This document shows, in pieces, positions 1-5,973 of a DNA stretch of 7,452 bases. How positions within the stretch are numbered: the stretch's first letter is position 1; every line of letters starts with the position of its first letter. A program made the translations under genes and the position numbers. The stretch covers positions 3,218 to 10,669 of the forward strand of contig JAJZUH010000059.1 in assembly GCA_021847165.1 (NCBI GenBank), in the 5' to 3' direction. The DNA comes from Pseudomonadota bacterium (lineage in GTDB: Bacteria > Pseudomonadota > Gammaproteobacteria > Burkholderiales > Gallionellaceae). The notes under the pieces were generated by a model. That model saw nothing but the letters and a program-made list of their open reading frames with translations. It was not told the origin of the DNA and made no database searches.

Positions 1-614
1 TATTCGCACAGGCTTTCGATAATGCACTGGCCGCATTTCGGCTTGCGCGCCTGGCAAACATAACGCCCGTGCAGGATCAGCCAGTGGTGCGCATCGTGCT
101 TGAACTCATCCGGCACGAATTTCAGCAGTTTTTTCTCGACCTCCGTCACGTCCTTGCCGGGTGCGAGCCCGGTGCGGTTGCTGACCCGGAAGATATGGGT
201 GTCGACCGCGATGGTCGGTTGTCCGAAGGCGGTGTTGAGGATCACGTTGGCGGTCTTGCGCCCCACGCCGGGCAGGGCTTCCAGCGCTTCGCGCGTCTGC
301 GGCACCTGTCCGCCATGTTGTTCCAGCAGGATACGGCATAACTGGATCACATGCCTGGCCTTGGTCTTGTACAGGCCGATGCGCTGGATATGGCTGCGCA
401 GCTTTTCCTCGCCGAGTTGCAACAGCGCCTGCGGCGTGTTCGCAACGGGATAGAGCTGGCGGGTGGCGGCATTCACGCTCACATCGGTGGCTTGTGCGGA
501 CAACACCACCGCGACCAGCAGTTCGAAAGGCGTGTGGTATTCCAGCTCGGTGGTCGGGTGCGGATTGGCCGCTTGCAGGCGCAGGAATATCTCGCGTCGT
601 TTGGCTGCGTTCAT
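1..614 (-). CDS. nth: Endonuclease III (DNA glycosylase/AP lyase), 3' end cut by window edge
   Basis: Bifunctional base-excision repair enzyme that removes oxidised pyrimidines from DNA and nicks the abasic site. 204 full codons are visible and codon 205 is cut (its first two bases are TA). The family is about 211 residues, so only a short tail should be missing. The helix-hairpin-helix LPGVGRKTANV (residues 114-124) carries the catalytic Lys120, and the VDTH motif at 137-140 holds the catalytic Asp138. Cys187, Cys194, Cys197 and Cys203 form the C-X6-C-X2-C-X5-C ligand set of the 4Fe-4S cluster. These positions match E. coli Nth numbering, which supports the chosen ATG. That ATG directly follows the rsxE TAA stop with no base between, and no purine-rich Shine-Dalgarno is seen upstream, so translation probably depends on ribosomes ending rsxE. 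It is the last visible gene of the rsx operon, the same linkage as in E. coli. Nothing suggests it is broken. Confidence 0.97.
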   Translation of the reverse strand, partial: MNAAKRREIFLRLQAANPHPTTELEYHTPFELLVAVVLSAQATDVSVNAATRQLYPVANTPQALLQLGEEKLRSHIQRIGLYKTKARHVIQLCRILLEQHGGQVPQTREALEALPGVGRKTANVILNTAFGQPTIAVDTHIFRVSNRTGLAPGKDVTEVEKKLLKFVPDEFKHDAHHWLILHGRYVCQARKPKCGQCIIESLCE

Positions 615-1319
615 TTAATGCATTGCGGGGGTGCAGCCGGCCTCGATGGGAATGACCGTCGCGCCGCTCTTGCGCTTGCGTTCGGCGCGCAGGTTGAGCC
701 AGTTCTTGCCCGCAATGAGGCAGCCCAGGCCGATGAAGGCGCCGGGGGGGAGGATGGCGAGCAGGAAGCCCTTGTAGTTGGGCAGCACATGCAGCACCCA
801 GTCTTTGGCCATATCGCCCAGCGCGAGATCGATACCGGAGAGCAGGGTGCCTTTGCCCAGCAATTCCCGGATCCCTCCCAGTACCGCCAGCACGGCGGTC
901 AGTCCCAAGCCCATGGCGAAGCCATCGAGGGCGGAAGGCAGCAGGGTGTTCTTGGAAGCGAAGGCCTCCACGCGCGCCAGCACGATGCAGTTGGTGACGA
1001 TGAGCGGAATGAAGATGCCCAGTACCACGTACAGGCCGTACATGTAGGCATTCATCAGGTACTGCACCACGGTGACCAGCACCGCGATGATGAGGATGAA
1101 CACGGGGATGCGGATTTCGTTCGGGACATAGCTGCGGATGGGGGCGATGGCTGCGCCGCTCAGGGCCATCACCACGGCAGTCGCCAGTCCCAGGCTTACG
1201 CCGTTGACCACCGTGCTGCTGACTGCCAGCAACGGGCACAGGCCGAGCAGTTGCACCACGCCGGTGTTCTGCTTCCACACTCCGTTATGCAGGATATCCT
1301 TGAATTCCTGAAGGGTCAT
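615..1319 (-). CDS. rsxE: Rsx/Rnf electron transport complex subunit E (integral membrane)
   Basis: Inner-membrane subunit of the Rnf/Rsx ion-coupled NADH:ferredoxin-type oxidoreductase, paralogous to RsxA. 234 residues, close to the usual length of about 230. About six hydrophobic segments are visible (near residues 22-41, 43-62, 70-92, 94-116, 128-148 and 178-204). LLGLCPLLAV contains Cys28 and IVTNCIVLAR contains Cys111. In the family these paired cysteines, together with those of RsxA, hold a 2Fe-2S cluster inside the membrane. The C-terminal tail, from about residue 205, is basic and cytoplasmic-looking (RAERKRKSG). The start overlaps the rsxG stop as ATGA and is preceded by AAGGAG at 8-base spacing. 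The TAA stop abuts the nth ATG. The coding strand has a run of seven C at 744-750 (codons of a Pro-Pro pair) that leaves the frame intact. Function assigned by homology, with high certainty. Confidence 0.97.
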   Translation of the reverse strand: MTLQEFKDILHNGVWKQNTGVVQLLGLCPLLAVSSTVVNGVSLGLATAVVMALSGAAIAPIRSYVPNEIRIPVFILIIAVLVTVVQYLMNAYMYGLYVVLGIFIPLIVTNCIVLARVEAFASKNTLLPSALDGFAMGLGLTAVLAVLGGIRELLGKGTLLSGIDLALGDMAKDWVLHVLPNYKGFLLAILPPGAFIGLGCLIAGKNWLNLRAERKRKSGATVIPIEAGCTPAMH

Positions 1320-1963
1320 TTGTTTGTCTCCTTCTTCGGTGGGTTGGCCGCAAACAGTTTATCGCGGTTTTCGCCGAAATAGATCAATGCCTTGTTGACG
1401 GCCTTGACCACCGCGCGCGGTGTGATGGTCGCGCCTGCCATGTAGTCGAACTGGCCGCCGTCCTTTTTGACTTTCCAGTCAGCGTCTTTATACACCTCGC
1501 GCGACTTTCCGTCGAAACCCTTGATCCAGGGGCTCTTCGGCAGCTCGATGTAATCGCCAAGCCCGGGCGTTTCCTTGTGCGCCACCACGCGCACGCCGGC
1601 CAGTTCGCCGTTGGCGCGCACCGCGAGGATCAGGGCGATCTTGCCGCTGTAACCGTCCGGTGCGACAGCTTCCAGCACCACGGCGGAAGGCTCCCCCTTG
1701 AGGCGGGCACGATAGGCGACGCTCGTGCCGCCGGTACCGAGCAGTTCGCTGGCGGGCACATCCAGCTTGTCCTGGATGATGTCGTTGTCGAACAGCGCCG
1801 ACGGTACGATCTGCATGATGAGTTTCAGCTTCTCGCCTTCTTCGCTTTTCACGATTTTGTCGTGCGTCAGGAAGAATACCGAAGCCAGGATGGCTGTGCC
1901 GATGACGGCGAAGAACACCAGATTGATGGCGGTCTGCAGGGTGGAACGGGCGATGCGCTTCAT
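1316..1963 (-). CDS. rsxG: Rsx/Rnf electron transport complex subunit G (covalent FMN flavoprotein)
   Basis: Membrane-anchored subunit facing the periplasm that carries a covalently bound FMN and passes electrons through the Rnf/Rsx complex. 215 residues, normal for the family. One N-terminal hydrophobic helix (about 12-33) acts as an uncleaved anchor, followed by an FMN-binding domain. The flavinylation motif is D173-Y-M-A-G-A-T179, followed by ITPRAVV; Thr179 is the expected phosphoester attachment site placed by an ApbE-type flavin transferase, which is not in this window. The usual Ser/Thr three residues before the attachment Thr is Ala176 here. TPGLGDYIE (132-140) is another stretch expected in this domain. 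The ATG overlaps the rsxD stop as ATGA, and a G-rich stretch in the last rsxD codons can serve as ribosome binding site. The gene ends in an ATGA overlap with rsxE. Confidence 0.96.
   Translation of the reverse strand: MKRIARSTLQTAINLVFFAVIGTAILASVFFLTHDKIVKSEEGEKLKLIMQIVPSALFDNDIIQDKLDVPASELLGTGGTSVAYRARLKGEPSAVVLEAVAPDGYSGKIALILAVRANGELAGVRVVAHKETPGLGDYIELPKSPWIKGFDGKSREVYKDADWKVKKDGGQFDYMAGATITPRAVVKAVNKALIYFGENRDKLFAANPPKKETNK
1328..1333 (-). promoter_or_regulatory. Ribosome binding site of rsxE
   Basis: AAGGAG on the minus strand, eight bases before the rsxE ATG and within the last codons of rsxG. It supports the start that overlaps the rsxG stop and suggests that rsxE can be initiated efficiently in addition to coupling. 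Confidence 0.75.
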
Positions 1964-2988
1964 TTCCCGCCCCCTTTCTTGCCGAACACCTTGGGCTGGG
2001 TCCAGGCATCGATCAGCGGCACGCAGATGTTCATCAGCAGCGTGGCAAAGGCCATGCCGTCGGGATAACCGCCGAAAGCACGGATGAGGTAGGTGAGCAG
2101 GCCGGCGCCGGCGGCAAAGATCAGTTTGCCCCTGGCGGTGGTGGGCGAAGTGACCGGATCTGTCAGGATGAAGAACGCACCCAGCATTGCTGCGCCGGAG
2201 AACCAGTGGAACAGCGGCGTGACGTAATGTACCGGATCGACCAGGTGGAACACGCCCGCCGTGGCGAACAGGGCGGCGAGGAACGCCACCGGCAGATGCC
2301 AGGAGATGATGCGGATGAACAGCAGGTAAAGCCCGCCGATGGCGAAGCCGATCGCCACCATCTCGCTGCCCTTGCCGGCGAGGTGGCCGTAGATCGGCAT
2401 GTCGCGAATGCTATCTACCGACAGCCCGAGATGCAGCTGCGTCTTCAGCGTATCCAGCGGCGTCGCCATGGTCACCGCGTCCAGCGTCAACCCGGCAGGC
2501 AACGCACCGTTGAACATGTAGCCCAGTTGCTCGCCGAAGGTCAGTTCGGTGCCGCCCAGCGCGTGCGGCGTGAGCCAGTGCGTCATGTGCACGGGGAAGG
2601 AGATGATGAGCACGGCATAGCCGATCATCGCCGGATTGAACGGGTTGTTGCCCAGGCCGCCGTACAAGTGCTTGGAAATGGCGATGGCGAAGGCGGTGCC
2701 GACCACCACCATCCACCACGGGGCGAGCGGCGGGATGGAGAGGGCCAGCAACCAGGCGGTGAGCAGGGCGCTGTTGTCGCTCAGGAACGGCTTGATCGGC
2801 CGGTTGCGCAGCTTGAGCATGATTGCTTCGGTCGCCAGCGCCGTGACTGAGGCCAGTGCGATCGAGACCAGGATCGCCGGGCCGAAATACCATACGTACA
2901 GCGCGATGCCGGGAATCAGCGCGAGCAGCACGCGCAGCATGATCTGGCTGACGCTGCTGGGCTGGGTGATAAAGGGGGAACTCCACAT
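1960..2988 (-). CDS. rsxD: Rsx/Rnf electron transport complex subunit D (membrane flavoprotein, NqrB-like)
   Basis: Integral membrane subunit of the Rnf/Rsx complex, homologous to NqrB, with a covalently bound FMN and a probable role in ion translocation. 342 residues, near the usual 350. Hydrophobic segments are spread through the protein (roughly 16-56, 74-135, 210-252, 264-276, 286-303 and 311-326). Family signatures seen are GGLGNNPFNPAMIGYA (110-125), the flavinylation site D170-A-V-T-M-A-T176 followed by PLDTLKT, FFILTDPVTSPTT (272-284) and FGGYPDGMAFATLLMN (305-320). Thr176 is the expected FMN attachment residue. The start is nine bases after the rsxC TAG, the only real gap inside the operon, and AAGGA lies 12 bases upstream of the ATG, a slightly long spacing. 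The gene ends in an ATGA overlap with rsxG. Confidence 0.97.
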   Translation of the reverse strand: MWSSPFITQPSSVSQIMLRVLLALIPGIALYVWYFGPAILVSIALASVTALATEAIMLKLRNRPIKPFLSDNSALLTAWLLALSIPPLAPWWMVVVGTAFAIAISKHLYGGLGNNPFNPAMIGYAVLIISFPVHMTHWLTPHALGGTELTFGEQLGYMFNGALPAGLTLDAVTMATPLDTLKTQLHLGLSVDSIRDMPIYGHLAGKGSEMVAIGFAIGGLYLLFIRIISWHLPVAFLAALFATAGVFHLVDPVHYVTPLFHWFSGAAMLGAFFILTDPVTSPTTARGKLIFAAGAGLLTYLIRAFGGYPDGMAFATLLMNICVPLIDAWTQPKVFGKKGGGK

Positions 2989-2997
2989 GGTCGTTGG

Positions 2998-4704
2998 CTA
3001 TCCTTGGTTGGATTTCGGCGGTTCGTCGTCCGCGCCGGCATGCGCCGCCATCTCGCGGATCTTGGCGCGGCGCGCTTCGATCGCATCGATTTCGGCTTGC
3101 TGCTCGGCGGTGAGGGCATCGGTGTTTTTCGGCTGCGCGGCGGCGGCCTGTTCCTTGGCGCGCGCGACGGCCGCATCGATACGCATCTGCAGGGTATCGT
3201 CCGGATCGGCCGTGGCTGGAGCGGCGGCGATGGCCGGTTCCGGATTGGGCGCAGGCGCGGAGGCCTTTGCGGCGAGTGCGGCCTTTTCCTTCTGTGCCAG
3301 GCGCTCGGCTTTTTCCTGCTTCTCGCGTTCGATGCGCATCAGCCGGAATTCGTGGCGCTCGCGCGCCAGTTCGGCGGCCTGGGCTTCGCGTTCGCGCTGC
3401 CAGATCTCGCTCTTGGCGAAACGGTAATACTGGACCAGCGGGATATGGCTGGGGCAGACATAGGCGCAGGCGCCGCATTCGATGCAGTCGAACAGGTGGT
3501 ATTCCTGCGCCTTGCCGAAATCCCTGGCCTTGGCAAACCAGTACAGGTCCTGCGGTTGCAGTTCGGCCGGGCAGACATCGGCGCAGCGCGTGCAGCGGAT
3601 GCAGGGCAGCGCGGGTGGAGGCGGCGGGAACAGCCTGGACGATGCCTCGATGATGCAGTTGGTCGCCTTGGTTACGCCGACAGAGCCCGAGGGCAGGTCC
3701 ACGCCCATCATCGGGCCGCCCATGATGTGGCGTTCGGTATCGGGCTTGCTGCCGGCCTGTGCGACCAGTTCATCCACCGGCGTGCCCAGCAGCACCTCGA
3801 AATTCTGCGCATGTTCGACGTTGCCGGTCACGGTGACGATGCGCGACAGCAGCGGCTCGCCGAATGCGATGGCGCGCCAGACGCAATATGCGGTGGCGAC
3901 GTTAAAACACTGCACGCCCATTTCGGTGGAACGCACGCCCGCAGCGACCTCGATGCCGGTCAGCACGCGGATCAGCTGCTTGGCGCCGCCGCCCGGATAC
4001 AGCGTGGGGACGGCGATCACCTCCATATGTGCATGCTTGTCTTCCAGCACGGCCTGTTGCATCGCGGCGATGGCTTCCGGCTTGTTGTCCTCGATGCCGA
4101 TCAGCACCTCTTCCGCATACAGCAGTTCGCGCAACACTTCCGCGCCGCGCAGGATGTCGCCGGCCCGTTCGCGCATCAGCATGTCGTCGCAGGTGATGTA
4201 GGGTTCGCACTCCGCACCGTTGATCACCAGCGTCCTGATCTGGTGCTTGTGGGAATAGGACTTCATGTCGCTGGGGAAGACCGCGCCGCCGAGGCCTACT
4301 ACCCCGGCCTGGCGCAACAGGTGGCGCAGGTCGGTATGCGCGGTCTGCCGGTAATCCACGCCGCTGTGCGCAATCCATTCGTCCTTGCCGTCCGGGATGA
4401 GGGTGATGCACAGATCCGGCAGGCCGGACTGGTGTGCGACCAGTTGCATGTCGATTGCGCTCACCGTGCCGGAAGTCGAGGCGTGTACCGCGCTGGACAA
4501 GCGTCCTTCCGGGCGCCCTATGACCTGCCCCTTGAGCACACGCTCGCCGACCTGAACCACCGGTACCGCACGATTGCCCACGTGCTGGTGCAGCGGAATG
4601 ACCAGCTTCGAGGGGAGGGCGGCTTGCGCGATCGGCCTGCCGGTGGATTCAGCCTTGTGCGTGGGCGGGTGGACGCCGCCATGGAATTTGAACAACGGTC
4701 TCAT
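2998..4704 (-). CDS. rsxC: Rsx/Rnf electron transport complex subunit C (NADH/FMN and 4Fe-4S subunit)
   Basis: Peripheral cytoplasmic subunit that accepts electrons from NADH and passes them to RsxB. 568 residues counted from the ATG overlapping the rsxB stop (ATGA at 4701-4704). This start gives the family N-terminus [10 protein letters not shown], whereas the frame open further upstream only reads through rsxB. The domain order is an N-terminal barrel (1-100), then a complex I 51-kDa-like NADH/FMN domain with [10 protein letters not shown] (136-145), NGAECEPY (162-169), [11 protein letters not shown] (202-212) and YPGGGAKQL (236-244), then a SLBB-like region with IMGGPMMG (327-334). Two 4Fe-4S sites follow: Cys368, 371, 374, 378 and Cys407, 410, 413, 417. 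The tail (430-568) is charged, rich in Ala, Glu and Arg and probably coiled-coil. It contains only one recognisable copy (about 500-525, [19 protein letters not shown]) of the module that is repeated several times in the 740-residue E. coli protein. Confidence 0.97.
   Translation of the reverse strand: MRPLFKFHGGVHPPTHKAESTGRPIAQAALPSKLVIPLHQHVGNRAVPVVQVGERVLKGQVIGRPEGRLSSAVHASTSGTVSAIDMQLVAHQSGLPDLCITLIPDGKDEWIAHSGVDYRQTAHTDLRHLLRQAGVVGLGGAVFPSDMKSYSHKHQIRTLVINGAECEPYITCDDMLMRERAGDILRGAEVLRELLYAEEVLIGIEDNKPEAIAAMQQAVLEDKHAHMEVIAVPTLYPGGGAKQLIRVLTGIEVAAGVRSTEMGVQCFNVATAYCVWRAIAFGEPLLSRIVTVTGNVEHAQNFEVLLGTPVDELVAQAGSKPDTERHIMGGPMMGVDLPSGSVGVTKATNCIIEASSRLFPPPPPALPCIRCTRCADVCPAELQPQDLYWFAKARDFGKAQEYHLFDCIECGACAYVCPSHIPLVQYYRFAKSEIWQREREAQAAELARERHEFRLMRIEREKQEKAERLAQKEKAALAAKASAPAPNPEPAIAAAPATADPDDTLQMRIDAAVARAKEQAAAAQPKNTDALTAEQQAEIDAIEARRAKIREMAAHAGADDEPPKSNQG
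3001..3005 (-). promoter_or_regulatory. Ribosome binding site of rsxD
   Basis: AAGGA on the minus strand in the last codons of rsxC, 12 bases before the rsxD ATG. The spacing is longer than optimal. rsxD is the only gene inside the operon that does not touch its upstream neighbour, so it is the one most likely to need its own site. Confidence 0.5.
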
Positions 4705-5255
4705 TGTGCTGCGACCTGTACGAGGGGAATGGTCGGGTATTGCCACTTCCAGCTGGAGATGTCTTCGCCGAGGGGCAGCATGCTGATGCAATCCACCGGG
4801 CAGGGTGCGATGCACAATTCGCAGCCGGTGCATTCGGCCGCGATGATGGTATGCATCTGTTTCGCCGCACCGACGATGGCGTCCACCGGGCAGGCTTGCA
4901 GGCAGAGGGTGCAGCCGATGCAGGTCTGTTCGTCGATGAAGGCGACGGCCTTGGGTTTGGGCGCGGTACCTTCGCCGAACGGCACATATTCCACGCCGAG
5001 CAGGTCGGCCAGCTTGTGTATTCCCTCATCGCCGCCCGGGGGGCACTTGTTGATGCCGGCTTCGCCTTTGGCGATCGCCTCGGCATAGGGTTTGCAGCCG
5101 GGATAGCCGCACTGGCCGCATTGCGTCTGCGGCAGCACGGCATCGATCTTCTCCACCAGCGGATTGCCTTCGACCTTGAACTTGATGGCGGAGAAACCCA
5201 GCACTGCGCCAAGCAGCAGGGAAATGCCGACCATCACCCAGAGTGCAGAGATCAT
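4701..5255 (-). CDS. rsxB: Rsx/Rnf electron transport complex subunit B (iron-sulfur subunit)
   Basis: Iron-sulfur subunit that carries electrons between RsxC, the membrane core and the soluble acceptor (ferredoxin, or SoxR in E. coli). 184 residues from the ATG overlapping the rsxA stop (ATGA at 5252-5255). An N-terminal membrane anchor (2-24) is followed by the 4Fe-4S domain with CGQCGYPGC (Cys46, 49, 54) and Cys71, then a bacterial 2x4Fe-4S ferredoxin domain with Cys112, 115, 118, 122 and Cys142, 145, 148, 152, each set ending CP. Twelve cluster ligands are thus visible, enough for three 4Fe-4S clusters. The same frame is open much further upstream (to 5753), but that part is antiparallel-free read-through of rsxA in another frame and has no RsxB similarity, so the coupled ATG is preferred. 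No strong Shine-Dalgarno precedes it, only GGTGA close to the ATG. The gene ends in an ATGA overlap with rsxC. Confidence 0.97.
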   Translation of the reverse strand: MISALWVMVGISLLLGAVLGFSAIKFKVEGNPLVEKIDAVLPQTQCGQCGYPGCKPYAEAIAKGEAGINKCPPGGDEGIHKLADLLGVEYVPFGEGTAPKPKAVAFIDEQTCIGCTLCLQACPVDAIVGAAKQMHTIIAAECTGCELCIAPCPVDCISMLPLGEDISSWKWQYPTIPLVQVAAQ

Positions 5256-5827
5256 TTCACCAGGCCCGAGAACCCCATGAATGACAAGCTCATCAATCCG
5301 GCGGTGACCATGGCGATGGCCGAACCCTTGAAGATGCCCGGTACGTCGGCGCCCTCCAGCCGTTCGCGGATGCCCGCGAACAGGATCATCACCAGCGTGA
5401 AGCCCAGCGCACCGCCAAAGCCGAACAGCAGCGACTGCATGAAATCGTGTTTCGCCTGCACATTGAGCAGGGGGATGCCGAGCACTGCGCAGTTGGTGGT
5501 GATCAGCGGCAGGTAGATGCCGAGGATCTGGTACAGCTCGGGGCTGGTCTTCTTGATCGCCATCTCGGTGAACTGCACGATGCCGGCGATGACCACGATG
5601 AACGACAGCGTGGTGAGGTAAGCGAGATCGGGGCCGAGCAGGTAGTGCTCGATCAGGTAGCTGGCGCCGGAGCCCAGCGTGAGTACGAAGGTCGTGGCTG
5701 CGCCCATGCCGATGGCGGCTTCCAGTTTCTTGGACACGCCCATGAACGGGCACAATCCGAGAATCTTCACCATCACGATGTTGTTCACCAACACCGTGCT
5801 GACGAGGATGAGTAGGTATTCGGTCAT
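5252..5827 (-). CDS. rsxA: Rsx/Rnf electron transport complex subunit A (integral membrane)
   Basis: Membrane core subunit of the Rnf/Rsx complex and first gene of the operon. 191 residues, the usual length (about 190). Six hydrophobic segments are visible (about 5-25, 36-57, 69-88, 100-121, 133-152 and 167-188). [10 protein letters not shown] contains Cys26 and ITTNCAVLG contains Cys113; in the family these, with the matching pair of RsxE, bind a 2Fe-2S cluster within the membrane. The start is set by a good Shine-Dalgarno (AGGAGT) with 9-base spacing and by the family N-terminus [17 protein letters not shown] plausible sigma70 promoter lies just upstream. The stop forms an ATGA overlap with rsxB. 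Confidence 0.98.
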   Translation of the reverse strand: MTEYLLILVSTVLVNNIVMVKILGLCPFMGVSKKLEAAIGMGAATTFVLTLGSGASYLIEHYLLGPDLAYLTTLSFIVVIAGIVQFTEMAIKKTSPELYQILGIYLPLITTNCAVLGIPLLNVQAKHDFMQSLLFGFGGALGFTLVMILFAGIRERLEGADVPGIFKGSAIAMVTAGLMSLSFMGFSGLVK

Positions 5828-5834
5828 AGGGCTA

Positions 5835-5853
5835 GCACTCCTAGAGGGAATGC
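5835..5853 (-). promoter_or_regulatory. Imperfect inverted repeat in the rsxA leader, possible hairpin or operator
   Basis: On the minus strand the sequence reads GCATTCC-CTCTA-GGAGTGC. In RNA it can form a seven-pair stem (one G-U pair) with a five-base loop, and the 3' arm contains the rsxA Shine-Dalgarno. In DNA six of seven arm positions are symmetric. It lies just downstream of the predicted -10 box, around the predicted transcription start, so it could be an operator, or a structure formed only in transcripts entering from upstream. That it functions is an inference; the short length means chance is possible. Confidence 0.4.
5837..5842 (-). promoter_or_regulatory. Ribosome binding site of rsxA
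   Basis: AGGAGT read on the minus strand, nine bases before the rsxA ATG. It is the strongest Shine-Dalgarno in the operon and fixes the rsxA start. It lies inside the 3' arm of the dyad at 5835-5853. Confidence 0.8.
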
Positions 5854-5854
5854 A

Positions 5855-5883
5855 ATTATCCGCCGAATCAGACCCCGCTTCAA
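5855..5883 (-). promoter_or_regulatory. Putative sigma70 promoter of the rsx operon
   Basis: On the minus strand a -35 box TTGAAG (5883-5878, four of six to TTGACA) and a -10 box GATAAT (5860-5855, five of six to TATAAT) are separated by exactly 17 bases. Transcription would start near 5848, leaving a leader of about 20 bases that contains the rsxA ribosome binding site. No extended -10 TG is present. It is the best promoter-like pair in the 146-base spacer between kup and rsxA. No recognisable FNR, SoxR or sigma54 site was seen by eye. Confidence 0.55.
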
Positions 5884-5973
5884 CTTCGCCGGCAGAATAA
5901 GCATATTACCCGGAGCGATTAAGAGCGCAGGTGCGGCTGGGTTCCGGCAGGCAATCAGAGGCTGCGCGAGGCC

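Noticed and set aside
106..1278. A 390-codon minus-strand open frame across rsxE and nth
   Set aside because: It is a shifted frame of two well-supported genes, very rich in Arg, His and Pro, and has no recognisable motif.
351..1382. A 343-codon plus-strand open frame opposite nth, rsxE and the end of rsxG
   Set aside because: Composition is His, Gln and Gly-rich without domains, and it crosses three real genes on the other strand.
2411..3478. A 355-codon minus-strand open frame across rsxC and rsxD
   Set aside because: Shifted-frame shadow of the two real genes with Arg-rich composition.
4705..4833. An N-terminal extension of rsxC starting at 4833
   Set aside because: The extra 43 residues are a shifted reading of rsxB, while the ATG at 4704 gives the family N-terminus and the usual ATGA coupling.
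3004..5088. A 694-codon open frame on the plus strand, antisense to rsxC and rsxB
   Set aside because: It lies wholly opposite two clearly real genes, has low-complexity His, Gln, Arg and Gly-rich composition with no recognisable domain, and long antisense frames are expected in G+C-rich coding DNA.
5256..5753. An N-terminal extension of rsxB starting at 5753
   Set aside because: It is a shifted reading of rsxA with Arg and His-rich composition. RsxB begins with its membrane anchor at the ATG ending at 5255.
5925..5967. Inverted repeat GCGCAG / CTGCGC (5925-5930 and 5962-5967) as a kup terminator
   Set aside because: The loop would be 31 bases and no T-run follows on the minus strand, so it does not look like an intrinsic terminator. 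The shorter GAGGC/GCCTC pair at the kup stop also lacks a T-run.
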